From: JBQTIP01 sp052388025 | Lineage (GTDB): Bacteria; Actinomycetota; UBA4738; HRBIN12 | Direction of reading: 5' to 3' | Assembly (NCBI GenBank): GCA_052388025.1 | Contig: JBQTIP010000149.1 | Location: 1-50,618 of the forward strand | DNA: 50,618 nucleotides | Shown: piece after piece, positions 7,294 through 15,298 of the stretch | Layout of the letters: each line of letters starts with the position of its first letter | Numbering within the stretch: the first letter of the stretch is position 1 | Program-made: the position numbers and the translations under genes | The notes under the pieces: generated by a model | Database searches by the model: none | What the model saw: the letters and a program-made list of their open reading frames with translations, nothing else | Told to the model about the DNA's origin: nothing

Positions 7294-8955
7294 TGTGAAG
7301 CTCCGGCACCTCTGTCCCACATCGGCTCCGGCACCTGTGTCCCACTTCGCGACCCGGCTCCGGCTCCTGGGCGACAGTGGCTCCGGCACCTGTGTCCCAC
7401 CGATCCCACTTCCGGTCCGATCCTGATCTTCACTTGCGCCCAACAGGGACAAGGGGGATCTCGGCATGCTGCAGGAGCTGTCGGTGGTTGAGCAGCGCTA
7501 CCTTGCGGTCAGAGAGGTGCTGGACGGTGCCAAGGTCACCGACGTCGCCACCCGCTACGGGGTCGATCGGCGGACCGTCCACCGGTGGCTCGTCCGCTAC
7601 GCCACCGAGGGCCTGGGAGCCCTCGCCGACCGAAGCTCCCGGTCCGACCGCTGCCGCCACCAGACCCCGCCGGAGATCGAGGCCAGGATCGTGGCCCTTC
7701 GCCGGGCCCATCCGGGCTGGGGCCCCCGAACGATCCTTTCCAAGCTCCGCCGGGAGCTCGAGCAGCCTCCTTCTCGCTCCTCGATCTACCGGTGCCTTCT
7801 CCGCCACCGCCTGATCGACCCCAAGCCCCGCCGGCGCCGGGCCAAGGACTACCGCCGCTGGGAGCGCTCCCGACCGATGGAGCTGTGGCAGATGGACGTG
7901 ATGGGCGAGGTGATGCTCGCAGGTGGCACCCAGCTCAAGGCGATCACCGGGATCGACGACCACTCCCGGTTCTGCGTGATCGCCAAGGTCGTCCACCGGG
8001 CCACGGCAAGACCGGTGTGCGAGGCGCTCCTTGAGGCGCTGTCCCGCCACGGCGTGCCCGAGCAGATCCTGACCGACAATGCCAAGGTCTTCACCGCACG
8101 GCTCGCCCACACCCCCACCATCGTGGCCTTCGACCGGATCTGCCTCGCCAACGGCATCCGCCACATCCTCACCGCCCCCTACTCGCCCACGACCACCGGC
8201 AAGATCGAGCGGCTGCACAAGACGATCCGAAAGGAGCTGCTCTCAGAGAGCACCTTCACCACGATCGAGCAGGCCCAGGCCGAGCTGGATGCCTGGGTCG
8301 CCCGCCACAACCGTGAGCGGGAACACCAGGCGATCGGGGACGTGCCCCCTGCCAGACGCTTTGAGCTCGTGCAGCGATCACCCGCTGAAGTTGTCGATCC
8401 CGATGAGGCACCCGAGGAGTCGCAATCGAACAGCCCCAAGGTCGGGCGCAAGGTCGACCGCGCCGGGCGCATCAGCATCCTGAAGCACCGCTACCACGTC
8501 GGCCGGCACCTGGCCGGCCGCAGGGTGACCGTGGAGTCCGCAGGTGGGCTGCTGCACGTCAGCCACGAAGGAGTCATCGTCGCCACGCATGCCCGACGGC
8601 ACCTGGCAGAAGATGACGAGCGGATGGACCGACGAGCCAAGGCGTCGCGCCCCTCACCTCCAACGGCCGGAGAGGAGGTTCTTCGCAAGGTCGATCCGTC
8701 GGGCTCGGTCAGCTTCGCCGGGGCTGGCTACCGCGTCGGCAACCGCTTCATCGGACAGGTCGTCGGCGTCCGCGTGGTCGCTGACACCATCCAGATCACC
8801 CAGGACGGAGTGCTGCTCCGAACCCACCGAGCTCGCCACGACAAGAGCAAGGAGTTCGGAGCCCTCGCCAACCCTGGCGGCAGACCCAGGAGGAGCGCTC
8901 AGGATGTCGCATAGGTACCGGAGCCATTCCGGGACACGGGTACTGAGACTTCACA
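7294..8955 (+). mobile_element. IS481-family element, apparently intact (1662 bp)
   Basis: The left end begins TGTGAAGCTCCGGCACCTCT; the right end read inward from 8955 begins TGTGAAGTCTCAGTACCCGT. Both continue with TGTCCC, five bases, then GGCTCCGG-C/T-ACC, giving an imperfect inverted repeat of about 42 bp. Further GGCTCCGG-type copies lie inside the left end at 7323-7400. The element holds one full-length transposase gene. The five to nine bases flanking the two ends do not match, so there is no obvious target duplication. It lies 21 bases after the tRNA fragment's discriminator. Confidence 0.8.
7466..8914 (+). CDS. IS481-family DDE transposase, full length
   Basis: The product is 482 residues. 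AAGGGGG lies about 10 bases before the ATG. Residues 20-50 form a helix-turn-helix (VTDVATRYGVDRRTVHRWL). The integrase-fold core has LWQMDVMG (D144), ILTDNAKVF (D204) and TTTGKIERLHK (E248), all three catalytic acidic residues. The C-terminal part holds two copies of a small beta module, about 328-380 (RKVDRAGRISILKHRYHVGR) and 407-456 (RKVDPSGSVSFAGAGYRVGN), each ending in G-V-x-x-x-T-H-x-R. The frame is unbroken, so the enzyme is probably active or only recently silenced. Confidence 0.92.
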   Translation: MLQELSVVEQRYLAVREVLDGAKVTDVATRYGVDRRTVHRWLVRYATEGLGALADRSSRSDRCRHQTPPEIEARIVALRRAHPGWGPRTILSKLRRELEQPPSRSSIYRCLLRHRLIDPKPRRRRAKDYRRWERSRPMELWQMDVMGEVMLAGGTQLKAITGIDDHSRFCVIAKVVHRATARPVCEALLEALSRHGVPEQILTDNAKVFTARLAHTPTIVAFDRICLANGIRHILTAPYSPTTTGKIERLHKTIRKELLSESTFTTIEQAQAELDAWVARHNREREHQAIGDVPPARRFELVQRSPAEVVDPDEAPEESQSNSPKVGRKVDRAGRISILKHRYHVGRHLAGRRVTVESAGGLLHVSHEGVIVATHARRHLAEDDERMDRRAKASRPSPPTAGEEVLRKVDPSGSVSFAGAGYRVGNRFIGQVVGVRVVADTIQITQDGVLLRTHRARHDKSKEFGALANPGGRPRRSAQDVA

Positions 8956-9052
8956 TCTACCTGCGGTTTTGCGCCTCGGAGCGGGCCTTCGGGCGGCTCC
9001 GGGGCCGCCGTGGGGCCGCGTGGGGGCTGCGAGTGACGACGTAAGTGGACGG

Positions 9053-10942
9053 TCAAGCCCCGTGGGAGGTTGCCAGATGGTCTAGCAGCGGGGCGGCGGC
9101 CTGGCCCGGGGCGACGACCGTCCATGACTTGCCCGCTCGGGTGATCACCACGTAGAAGAGCCGCCGGTGGTCGTCGTCGTCCGGCCAGAAGCGGTCCATC
9201 GCATCCCCGAGGACGATGGCATCGAATTCCTTCCCCTTGGCTTGGTGGGCCGTCATCACGAACAGCCCGCGGTCCATCCGCGGCGCTGTGTAGGCGGCGG
9301 CCAGTACGGCGGCGGAGTAGCGCTCAAGCGCAAGGTCTAGGTCCGCGAGTTCGTTCTCCAGTGCCGCGGCAGTGGCCCGAAGCGCCCGTACAGCCTCTAT
9401 CCGCGGAAGGTGGTGCCCCCCTTCGGCAAGTACCTCAAGAGCTGCCACTACGGACTCGAAGTATGCGCTCGGACCCGTCACGTAGATGGGTTCAAGAGTC
9501 CGCAGGATGACAGCGGCCCCCGCACTGGCCCGGTGCACGTTGATGCCCTCGGGACGGAGCCGGCCCCGGACCTGTGCCAGCAGTGTGGGAGTCAGGGTGG
9601 GGACGAGGGCCTCGAGGCGGTCCACAGCGTGGAGGGCGACGGTCTGCGAGTCCATGAGGAGCGGAAGTTGCTCGATATCCTGCCGGGCCTCCTCGAAGTC
9701 CTCGGTACCGATCTGGCGGGCGGCCTTCTCCGGTGGCAGATCGGCCTCGTCCGTGGAGCGCCCGCCGGGGCGGGTGCGGGGATGGGTCTTGATCAACACG
9801 CCGTGGTGGTAGACCCGGACCAGGTGCCGGTCGGCCCGGACCTTAACGTGGAGGCCGATGTAGGCGGCGGGCACCGAGTACAGGGCCTTGTCCACCTCGA
9901 TGTGGTAGTCCCGGTGGACCTTGGGCTCGGCGTAGTGCGGCAGGTCGTAGGGAGCCTCCGGCGCTGGCGCGAGCGTCGGGGCCTCCTCGGCGCGGAACAC
10001 CTCCAGGGGTCGGCGCTGGGTGGTGCCGTGGATCCTGAGGCCCGCCGTGGAAAGGCACCACCGCTCCGCCCGGCGCCTGGCGTCCTCGAGCGAGGCGAAG
10101 TCCTCCCCGGCGAAGAAGGAAGACCGGACGTAGCCCACGGCCCGCTCCACCCGAGCCTTGTCCTTGGGGTGGCGGACCCGGGCCGCGTCGATGAGGAAGC
10201 CCCGGGCCTGGGCGTACTCGACGAACGCCTCGTTCAGGCGGGGGGCCAGGGGGTCAGGGCGCTCGACCACCGCCTTGAGGTTGTCGGGGATGATGACCTT
10301 GAACACCCCGCCGAAGAACGCCCACGCTGCCTCGAACCCCTCGATCACCGCGGGCAGGGCCTGGCTGAACGTGAGCCAGACGAAGGTGTGTCGGCTGTAG
10401 GCCGCCGTGAACACTAGGGCGTAGCAGACCCGCCGGCGTCCAGCCTCCGGATCGTGAAGCAGCCCCATCTGGCCGAAGTCGACTTGCAGCTCCGAGCCCG
10501 GATCGGGATCGTCGATGCGCACGGTCGTTCGCTTGGCCGCCGTACCGCACTCCGCCGCGCAGAACCGGTACAGGGTCCGGGAGGCGACCTCCACCCCCTT
10601 GTGGCGGGCCAGGTCCGATTGGATGCGGACCACGGTGAGGCCCTTGTCCAGTCGCTCGGTCATGAACGCCTTGTGCGTGAGCAGGACCTGCCACGCCGCT
10701 CCCCGGTCCCCCGGCGGGCGTCCGGGCGGGGTGGCCGCGACGACGGCTGCCAGCAGCTCCTCGGTGAGCTGCTCATCACCTCGTTCTCGGACCAGGCCGG
10801 CCGCGATCGCCGCCTCGACGTAGCGGCGCGCGCTCTTGCGATCGATGAGCGCCAGCCGCGCGATGGACCGGTAGCCGTGGCCCGCAAGCCACAACCGCAG
10901 GATCTCTCGAACCACCACCACAGACACCTCCCGAAACGCCAC
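9053..10942 (-). CDS. chimeric ORF: IS21 IstA transposase fused to UvrD-type helicase C-terminus
   Basis: The product is 629 residues. Residues 1 to about 408 are an IstA transposase: helix-turn-helix near 20-45, ELQVDFGQMG (D155), VIIPDNLKAVV (D220), KDKARVERAVGYVR (E266), and a C-terminal domain up to DLPPEKAA, where IstA homology stops. Residues from about 410 are unlike IstA; they carry VMTAHQAKGKEFDAIVL (helicase motif V) and RRLFYVVITRAGK (motif VI), the C-terminal third of a UvrD/Rep helicase. There is no Walker A, so it cannot be a working helicase. istB, normally next to istA, is missing. A deletion or rearrangement probably joined the two genes in frame near 9718. The product may be inert. 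Confidence 0.8.
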   Translation of the reverse strand: MAFREVSVVVVREILRLWLAGHGYRSIARLALIDRKSARRYVEAAIAAGLVRERGDEQLTEELLAAVVAATPPGRPPGDRGAAWQVLLTHKAFMTERLDKGLTVVRIQSDLARHKGVEVASRTLYRFCAAECGTAAKRTTVRIDDPDPGSELQVDFGQMGLLHDPEAGRRRVCYALVFTAAYSRHTFVWLTFSQALPAVIEGFEAAWAFFGGVFKVIIPDNLKAVVERPDPLAPRLNEAFVEYAQARGFLIDAARVRHPKDKARVERAVGYVRSSFFAGEDFASLEDARRRAERWCLSTAGLRIHGTTQRRPLEVFRAEEAPTLAPAPEAPYDLPHYAEPKVHRDYHIEVDKALYSVPAAYIGLHVKVRADRHLVRVYHHGVLIKTHPRTRPGGRSTDEADLPPEKAARQIGTEDFEEARQDIEQLPLLMDSQTVALHAVDRLEALVPTLTPTLLAQVRGRLRPEGINVHRASAGAAVILRTLEPIYVTGPSAYFESVVAALEVLAEGGHHLPRIEAVRALRATAAALENELADLDLALERYSAAVLAAAYTAPRMDRGLFVMTAHQAKGKEFDAIVLGDAMDRFWPDDDDHRRLFYVVITRAGKSWTVVAPGQAAAPLLDHLATSHGA

Positions 10943-11066
10943 GCCGCACCTCCAGCTCGAGCCGTCGGTGCGCGACTACCACGGGCTACCGGCCGTTCCG
11001 TGGAGATTCGAGGGTGGTCCCTAGTTTCTGGCGAGGAAGGTGGTCCCTAGTTTCTGGCGGGCGACA
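9718..11066 (-). mobile_element. istA: IS21-family remnant (left end and istA, no istB or right end)
   Basis: The outer terminus is at 11066 on the minus strand (TGTCGCCCGCCAG...), with two tandem terminal repeats just inside, then istA. The body stops near 9718 where the helicase sequence starts. No istB and no second end are found, so the element cannot move unless helped in trans. The inner boundary is estimated from where IstA homology fades and is good to about 20 codons. Confidence 0.7.
11013..11066 (-). repeat. IS21 terminal repeats, two tandem copies
   Basis: The 21-mer starting GGTGGTCCCTAGTTTCTGGC and ending in G occurs at 11013-11033 and 11039-11059, 26 bp apart; the terminal GGCGACA follows the second copy. 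IS21-type elements carry such multiple repeats at their ends as transposase-binding sites. A third copy is at 540-560. Confidence 0.75.
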
Positions 11067-11262
11067 TCTCTACCAGCGGCTTTGAGCTCTGCTCGATCTT
11101 GGTGCTGTCGCTTGCCCACCTACTCCTGGGCCGTAGACGAAGATGCTGATCCCCCGGGCCGCGAACACCCCCGCGCGAGGCCGGCCACTTCACGAGGGGT
11201 GGTGTGCACGTGCACAACGGAGATGGTCAGACACGCTCCTCGCACCTTGGGCTAACCCTCGG
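11067..11262. other. gene-free stretch with a perfect 14-bp palindrome
   Basis: I see no gene here. TGTGCACGTGCACA at 11203-11216 is a perfect palindrome and could be an operator or chance. The stretch lies between the IS21 end and the stop codon of the MOSC gene, so it is not obviously upstream of any intact gene. Confidence 0.35.
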
Positions 11263-12078
11263 CTACTCAAGGCTGACCGGATCACCGCGACGGATCGTGC
11301 CGCCCCGCAGCACGCCGGCATACATCCCGACGTTTACCTGGTTGTGCTGGGCCGCGGTCCGCAGGATCCCCGAGTCCTTGGGTAGATCCCCCTGGGGCAG
11401 GGTCGTCATGACGCACCGAGGGCAAGGTCCGGTGATGCTCACGCGAACCTCGTCTCCGATGGCGAGGGCGTGTCCCTCCCAAGCATTCTCAACGAAGTCC
11501 TTCTCCGCGGGACCTGTTTGGACCACGATGTTTGGACGAAACCGCCGGACCTCGAAGCGCCCCTCGGGATAGAGCTCCCGGAGTCGGTCGATGGTGGCGG
11601 TCGTCAGCACGTGAATCACGGCAAGGTCGAAGAATGTGCCCGGGGGCATGGCCTCATCGGTGACTGTCTTTCTTCGGGCAAGGCCCTCGATGTCCGGCCA
11701 GTACTCCTCCAGGCTGGGCTCCTTGGGGGCGGTTGACTGAAGGGTTGCCTCCCGGTCGAACACGTGGGAAAGGACCTGGTCGATATCGCTCTGCTGGCTG
11801 GTGACAATGATTCCATCAGGGAAAGTGATCCGGACCGGGGGGATGCTCTCCTCTACGCGCAGAGGCTCGATATAGGCCGCCCGGAAGTCGAACAGCTTCC
11901 CCCACTTCCGAGGATTCTTGGCGCTCGCCACCTTCCCATTGGTCGGGTCCACGAGGGCGTAACCGCGATCCCCGAGCAACCCGCGGTCCGTGACGGGGGA
12001 AGCGTTCACCTCCTCACCCATCATCGACTTGACGGGATAGCGCAATAGAGAGGCTACTGAACCAACAACGGTTGCCAT
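11263..12078 (-). CDS. MOSC-domain protein with N-terminal beta-barrel domain
   Basis: The product is 271 residues. The N-terminal beta barrel opens VASLLRYPVKSMMGEEV (the family's Y-P-V-K-S motif), followed by RGLLGDRGYALVD. The C-terminal MOSC domain holds RFRPNIVV and the Cys-bearing ITGPCPRCVMTTLPQGDLPKD. These features match YcbX/mARC-like proteins, where a Cys binds the molybdenum cofactor and the enzyme reduces N-hydroxylated compounds or moves sulfur for Moco. The conserved Cys residues are present. The substrate is unknown. No redox-partner domain is fused at the C-terminus. It stands alone between mobile debris and tRNA-Tyr. Confidence 0.88.
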   Translation of the reverse strand: MATVVGSVASLLRYPVKSMMGEEVNASPVTDRGLLGDRGYALVDPTNGKVASAKNPRKWGKLFDFRAAYIEPLRVEESIPPVRITFPDGIIVTSQQSDIDQVLSHVFDREATLQSTAPKEPSLEEYWPDIEGLARRKTVTDEAMPPGTFFDLAVIHVLTTATIDRLRELYPEGRFEVRRFRPNIVVQTGPAEKDFVENAWEGHALAIGDEVRVSITGPCPRCVMTTLPQGDLPKDSGILRTAAQHNQVNVGMYAGVLRGGTIRRGDPVSLE

Positions 12079-12267
12079 CGCTCTCCCTCTTCACTACTTG
12101 CAAGATCAGAAACAACCACGGTGGCCAAGGCCTGTCAAGACGTGGCCACGTCCCTCCCGCGCCGGCCCGCTGCGTTCGAATCCGTTCCCCACTCGGGCTT
12201 GACCAGTGCGCCCGCACCGCCCTTGACCAGACCCAATCGAAGGCGCGAATTCGTGGGAGGGGGAGTG

Positions 12268-12349
12268 TGGGAGGGGGAGGATTCGAACCTCCGTAGGCTA
12301 CGCCGGCGATTTTACAGACCGCTCCCTTTGGCCGCTCGGGCACCCTCCC
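12268..12349 (-). tRNA. tRNA-Tyr (GTA)
   Basis: The gene is 82 nt. Read on the minus strand it has the acceptor GGGAGGG pairing with CCCTCCC (12269-12275), anticodon loop CTGTAAA with anticodon GTA, a long class II variable arm, T-arm GGAGG-TTCGAAT-CCTCC and discriminator A at 12268. The CCA is not encoded. A long variable arm is normal for bacterial tRNA-Tyr. Confidence 0.93.
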
Positions 12350-12376
12350 GGGAAACGCTCGTAAGATTACCGAACC

Positions 12377-12874
12377 ATGGCGAAGGACACCTTCTCGTTC
12401 GACATCGTCTCGCAGGTGAACATGCAGGAGGTGTCGAACGCCCTCGACCAGGCGCGGCGCGAGATCGCTCAGCGGTTCGACTTCAAGAACACCGGGACCT
12501 CCCTAGACCGCGACGACAAGCTCATCGAGCTGCGCTCGTCGACCGAGGACCGGATGAGGGCCGCCCTGGACGTGCTTAAGGAGAAGCTCGTCCGCCGGGA
12601 GGTGCCCATCAAGGCGCTCTCCGAGGGCCCGGTCCTCGCCGCCGCCAAGGGCACGGTTCGCCAGAGCCTCCACATCGTTCAGGGCATCTCCGAGGAGAAG
12701 GCGAGGGAGCTGACCAAGTTCGTCAAGGGGACGGGTCTCAAGGTCCAGAGCCAGGTCCAGGGCGACCAGGTTCGCATCGTTGGGAAGAAGAAGGACGACC
12801 TCCAGTCCATCATCAAGGCGGTGAAAGAGCACGACTTCGGCATCGCCCTGCAGTTCGTGAACTTCCGGCCCTAG
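12377..12874 (+). CDS. YajQ-family cyclic-di-GMP/nucleotide-binding protein
   Basis: The product is 165 residues, the usual family length (about 163). It opens FSFDIVSQVNMQEVSNALDQ, then QRFDFKNT, and ends DFGIALQFVNFRP, all hallmarks of YajQ (DUF520). It has two ferredoxin-like domains. In some bacteria YajQ homologues bind cyclic di-GMP and help transcription factors; in most the role is undefined. It is divergent from tRNA-Tyr with only 27 bases between, so promoters there must be compact. Identity of the family is sure, function less so. Confidence 0.93.
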   Translation: MAKDTFSFDIVSQVNMQEVSNALDQARREIAQRFDFKNTGTSLDRDDKLIELRSSTEDRMRAALDVLKEKLVRREVPIKALSEGPVLAAAKGTVRQSLHIVQGISEEKARELTKFVKGTGLKVQSQVQGDQVRIVGKKKDDLQSIIKAVKEHDFGIALQFVNFRP

Positions 12875-12970
12875 CCACACACCGCCCGCGTACTCTCGCT
12901 CGCTCTCGGCGTTGCTCCGCCTCCGGCCCCCCGGGTAGATTGAAGCCTTCTTCCAGGAAGGTGGTAGCGC

Positions 12971-14365
12971 GTGAACACTGAGAGCCTGAACGCGCGCGCG
13001 GCGGAGATCGCCGAGCGGGAGACGAAGCGGTTGGTCGAGCGAACGCCGGGGTCGGCCAAGCTCCACGAACGAGCGGTCCGAAGCCTGCCTAACGGTGTGG
13101 CCTCGAACTTCCAGGCGATCGATCCCTACCCCGTCTATCTGGCCCGCGGCCTGGGCTCGAACGTGTGGGATGTCGACGGCACCGAGTACGTGGACTTCCA
13201 CGGCGGGTTCGGGGTGAACGTCGTGGGCCATGCTCACCCGAAGATCGTCGAGGCGCTCCGAAAGGCGGCCGGCGAGGGCGTCCATTTCGCGGTAACGACC
13301 GAGGTGACGGTCGCGCTCGCCGAGGAGATCTGCTCCCGCTTCAACCTGGAGCAGATCCGGTTCGTCAACTCCGGCACCGAGGCCACTATGGACGCGATCC
13401 GAGTGGCCCGGGCGGCGACCGGACGGGACCGGCTCGTAAAGATAGAGGGCTCGTACCACGGACACCACGACTGCGTGCTGTTCTCGGTGGTTCCGGAGGC
13501 CGACACCCTGGGCTTGCGGCACAGCGTGGGCGGCGAGGCCGCCGACTCTCAGGGCACCGCGTACACCACACAGCCGACCTCGAAGGGCATACCGAGCTCG
13601 ACGTGGCACGACACGATCATCGTGCCGTTCAACGACGCCCAGGCCTTCGAGGACGTCTGCCGGGAGCACGGCGACGAGATCGCCGCCATCATCATGGAAC
13701 CGGTGATGATGAACGTCGGCATCATCACTCCGCAGCCCGGCTACCTGGAGAAGGTGCGGGAGACCTGTGACCGCTACGGCGTGGTGTTCATCTTCGACGA
13801 GGTGAAGTGCGGCGGCACGATCGCCTACGGAGGGGCGATCGAGCGGTTCGGGGTACAGCCCGATCTCGCATGCCTCGCCAAAGCGGTCGGCGGGGGTGCC
13901 ACCCTCGGCGCGTTCGGCGGCAAGGCCTCCGTCATGGAGCAGGTGAAGAGGGGCGCCGCCCAGCAGGGGACCTTCAACGGGAACCCGTTGTCGGCGGCGG
14001 CCGGGCTCGCGGCACTCACCCAGGTCCTCACCCGTGACGCGTACGAGGATCTCGGGAAGCTCGGAACGCTTCTGGCCGAGGGCTGCCAGCGGTCGATCGA
14101 CGAGAGCGGTATCCCGGCCCACACCGTGGACCTGAGCGCCAAGGGGTGCGTGTCCTACCGGAAAGAGCCGATGAGGAACTACCGGGAGTTCCTCGAGACC
14201 AACCCGAACCTCTACTACGCCTCCTACCCGTGGATGATGAACCGCGGGATCTTCATGACGCCGGGCGACGAGGAGCAGTGGACGCTCTCGGTCCAGCACA
14301 CCGAGGACGACGTCGCTCGTTACGTGGACGCCTTCAGCGAGTTCTGCTCGGCACTGTCCGGCTAG
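12971..14365 (+). CDS. class III aminotransferase, glutamate-1-semialdehyde aminomutase-like
   Basis: The product is 464 residues, PLP-dependent fold type I. GTG start with GGAAGGTGG about 7 bases upstream. Visible motifs: FVNSGTEATMDAIRVARA (phosphate-binding), EGSYHGHHD, FIFDEVKCGG (Asp pairing with the pyridine N), CLAKAVGGG with the Schiff-base Lys, and GTFNGNPLSAAAGLAAL. The motif set is that of the GSA aminomutase/omega-aminotransferase branch. DEVKCGG replaces the DEVMTGFR typical of HemL, and the protein is about 35 residues longer, so it may be a different transaminase or aminomutase. I would not call it hemL without a tree. Confidence 0.8.
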   Translation: MNTESLNARAAEIAERETKRLVERTPGSAKLHERAVRSLPNGVASNFQAIDPYPVYLARGLGSNVWDVDGTEYVDFHGGFGVNVVGHAHPKIVEALRKAAGEGVHFAVTTEVTVALAEEICSRFNLEQIRFVNSGTEATMDAIRVARAATGRDRLVKIEGSYHGHHDCVLFSVVPEADTLGLRHSVGGEAADSQGTAYTTQPTSKGIPSSTWHDTIIVPFNDAQAFEDVCREHGDEIAAIIMEPVMMNVGIITPQPGYLEKVRETCDRYGVVFIFDEVKCGGTIAYGGAIERFGVQPDLACLAKAVGGGATLGAFGGKASVMEQVKRGAAQQGTFNGNPLSAAAGLAALTQVLTRDAYEDLGKLGTLLAEGCQRSIDESGIPAHTVDLSAKGCVSYRKEPMRNYREFLETNPNLYYASYPWMMNRGIFMTPGDEEQWTLSVQHTEDDVARYVDAFSEFCSALSG

Positions 14366-14383
14366 CTCGGCCCGGGAGATCGG

Positions 14384-15250
14384 CTACAGCCGACGGGCGA
14401 GGTCCTGCAGACGGGCGACGCGAGCCTCCGTCGGGGGGTGCGTGGAGAAGAGCCTCCCGAAGGACCGTGCCGCGCTCCGCCCGCTGAACGGGTTCACGAT
14501 GAACAGGTGCGCCTGCGCCGGGCTGACGGTGGCCGGGACCGGGATCTGCTTCGCCGCCTGCTCGAGCTTCCGAAGCGCGCTCGCCAGCGCCTCCGGATCG
14601 TGGGAGAGCAGCGCACCGGACTCGTCGGCCTGGTACTCGCGCGAGCGAGACACGGCCATCTGGATGACCAGGGCCGCGAGCGGCGCCAGGATCCAGGCGA
14701 ACAGCAGCCCGAAGCCGCCGAGCGGATTGCCTTCCCGGTCGTCCCCGCCGCCGAAGAACAGCGCGAACCGGGTGAGGAACGTGATGCTCATCCCGATCCC
14801 GGCCGCGATCGACGAGATCAGGATGTCGCGGTTGGCCACGTGCGACAGCTCGTGGGCGAGCACTCCGCGCAGCTCGCGCTCGTCCAGGATCTGCAGGATG
14901 CCATTCGTGACCGACACGGCCGCGTGCTGGGGATTCCGTCCGGTCGCGAACGCGTTGGGTTGCATCATGTCCGAGACATACATCTTCGGCATCGGCATGG
15001 CGCTGTTCTGGGTCAGCTCGCGGACCATCCGGTAGAGCCCCGGATACTCCTGCTCGCCGACCGGCTTCGACCTGGTAGTCGCGATGGCGATCCTGTCCGA
15101 GAACCAGTACATCGAGAAGTTGAAGGCGAGCGCGATGAGGAGCGCCACCACCATCCCGCTCGTGCCGCGGATCCAGTAGCCGATGAGCACGAACAGGCCG
15201 CCCAGCCCGGCGATGAGGATCCAGGTCTTGAACCGATTCATACCGATCAC
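14384..15250 (-). CDS. htpX: HtpX-like M48 zinc metalloprotease
   Basis: The product is 288 residues. Two N-terminal transmembrane helices are followed by the zinc site VLAHELSHVANRD (HExxH) and the third ligand region SREYQADESGALLS, with two further hydrophobic stretches in between. HtpX degrades misfolded membrane proteins. It is the last gene of the long minus-strand run, 48 bases after nuoN. Whether it is co-transcribed or has its own promoter in that gap cannot be seen. Family length and motifs fit fully. Confidence 0.93.
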   Translation of the reverse strand: MIGMNRFKTWILIAGLGGLFVLIGYWIRGTSGMVVALLIALAFNFSMYWFSDRIAIATTRSKPVGEQEYPGLYRMVRELTQNSAMPMPKMYVSDMMQPNAFATGRNPQHAAVSVTNGILQILDERELRGVLAHELSHVANRDILISSIAAGIGMSITFLTRFALFFGGGDDREGNPLGGFGLLFAWILAPLAALVIQMAVSRSREYQADESGALLSHDPEALASALRKLEQAAKQIPVPATVSPAQAHLFIVNPFSGRSAARSFGRLFSTHPPTEARVARLQDLARRL

Positions 15251-15298
15251 TTCATTTGCCTCCCCTCGCAGCTTGTTCGTCCCGAACCCCGGAGAGGT

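Noticed and set aside
7294..8955. Target-site duplication around the intact IS481 element
   Set aside because: Flanking bases (GGTCG on the left, TCTAC on the right) do not match at any short length.
9410..10417. Plus-strand frame of 335 codons opposite istA
   Set aside because: Antisense to the catalytic core of IstA; no ribosome site and no motif.
15280..15298. Terminator between nuoN and htpX
   Set aside because: GAACC...GGTTC gives only a 5 bp stem with no T run; not enough to call.
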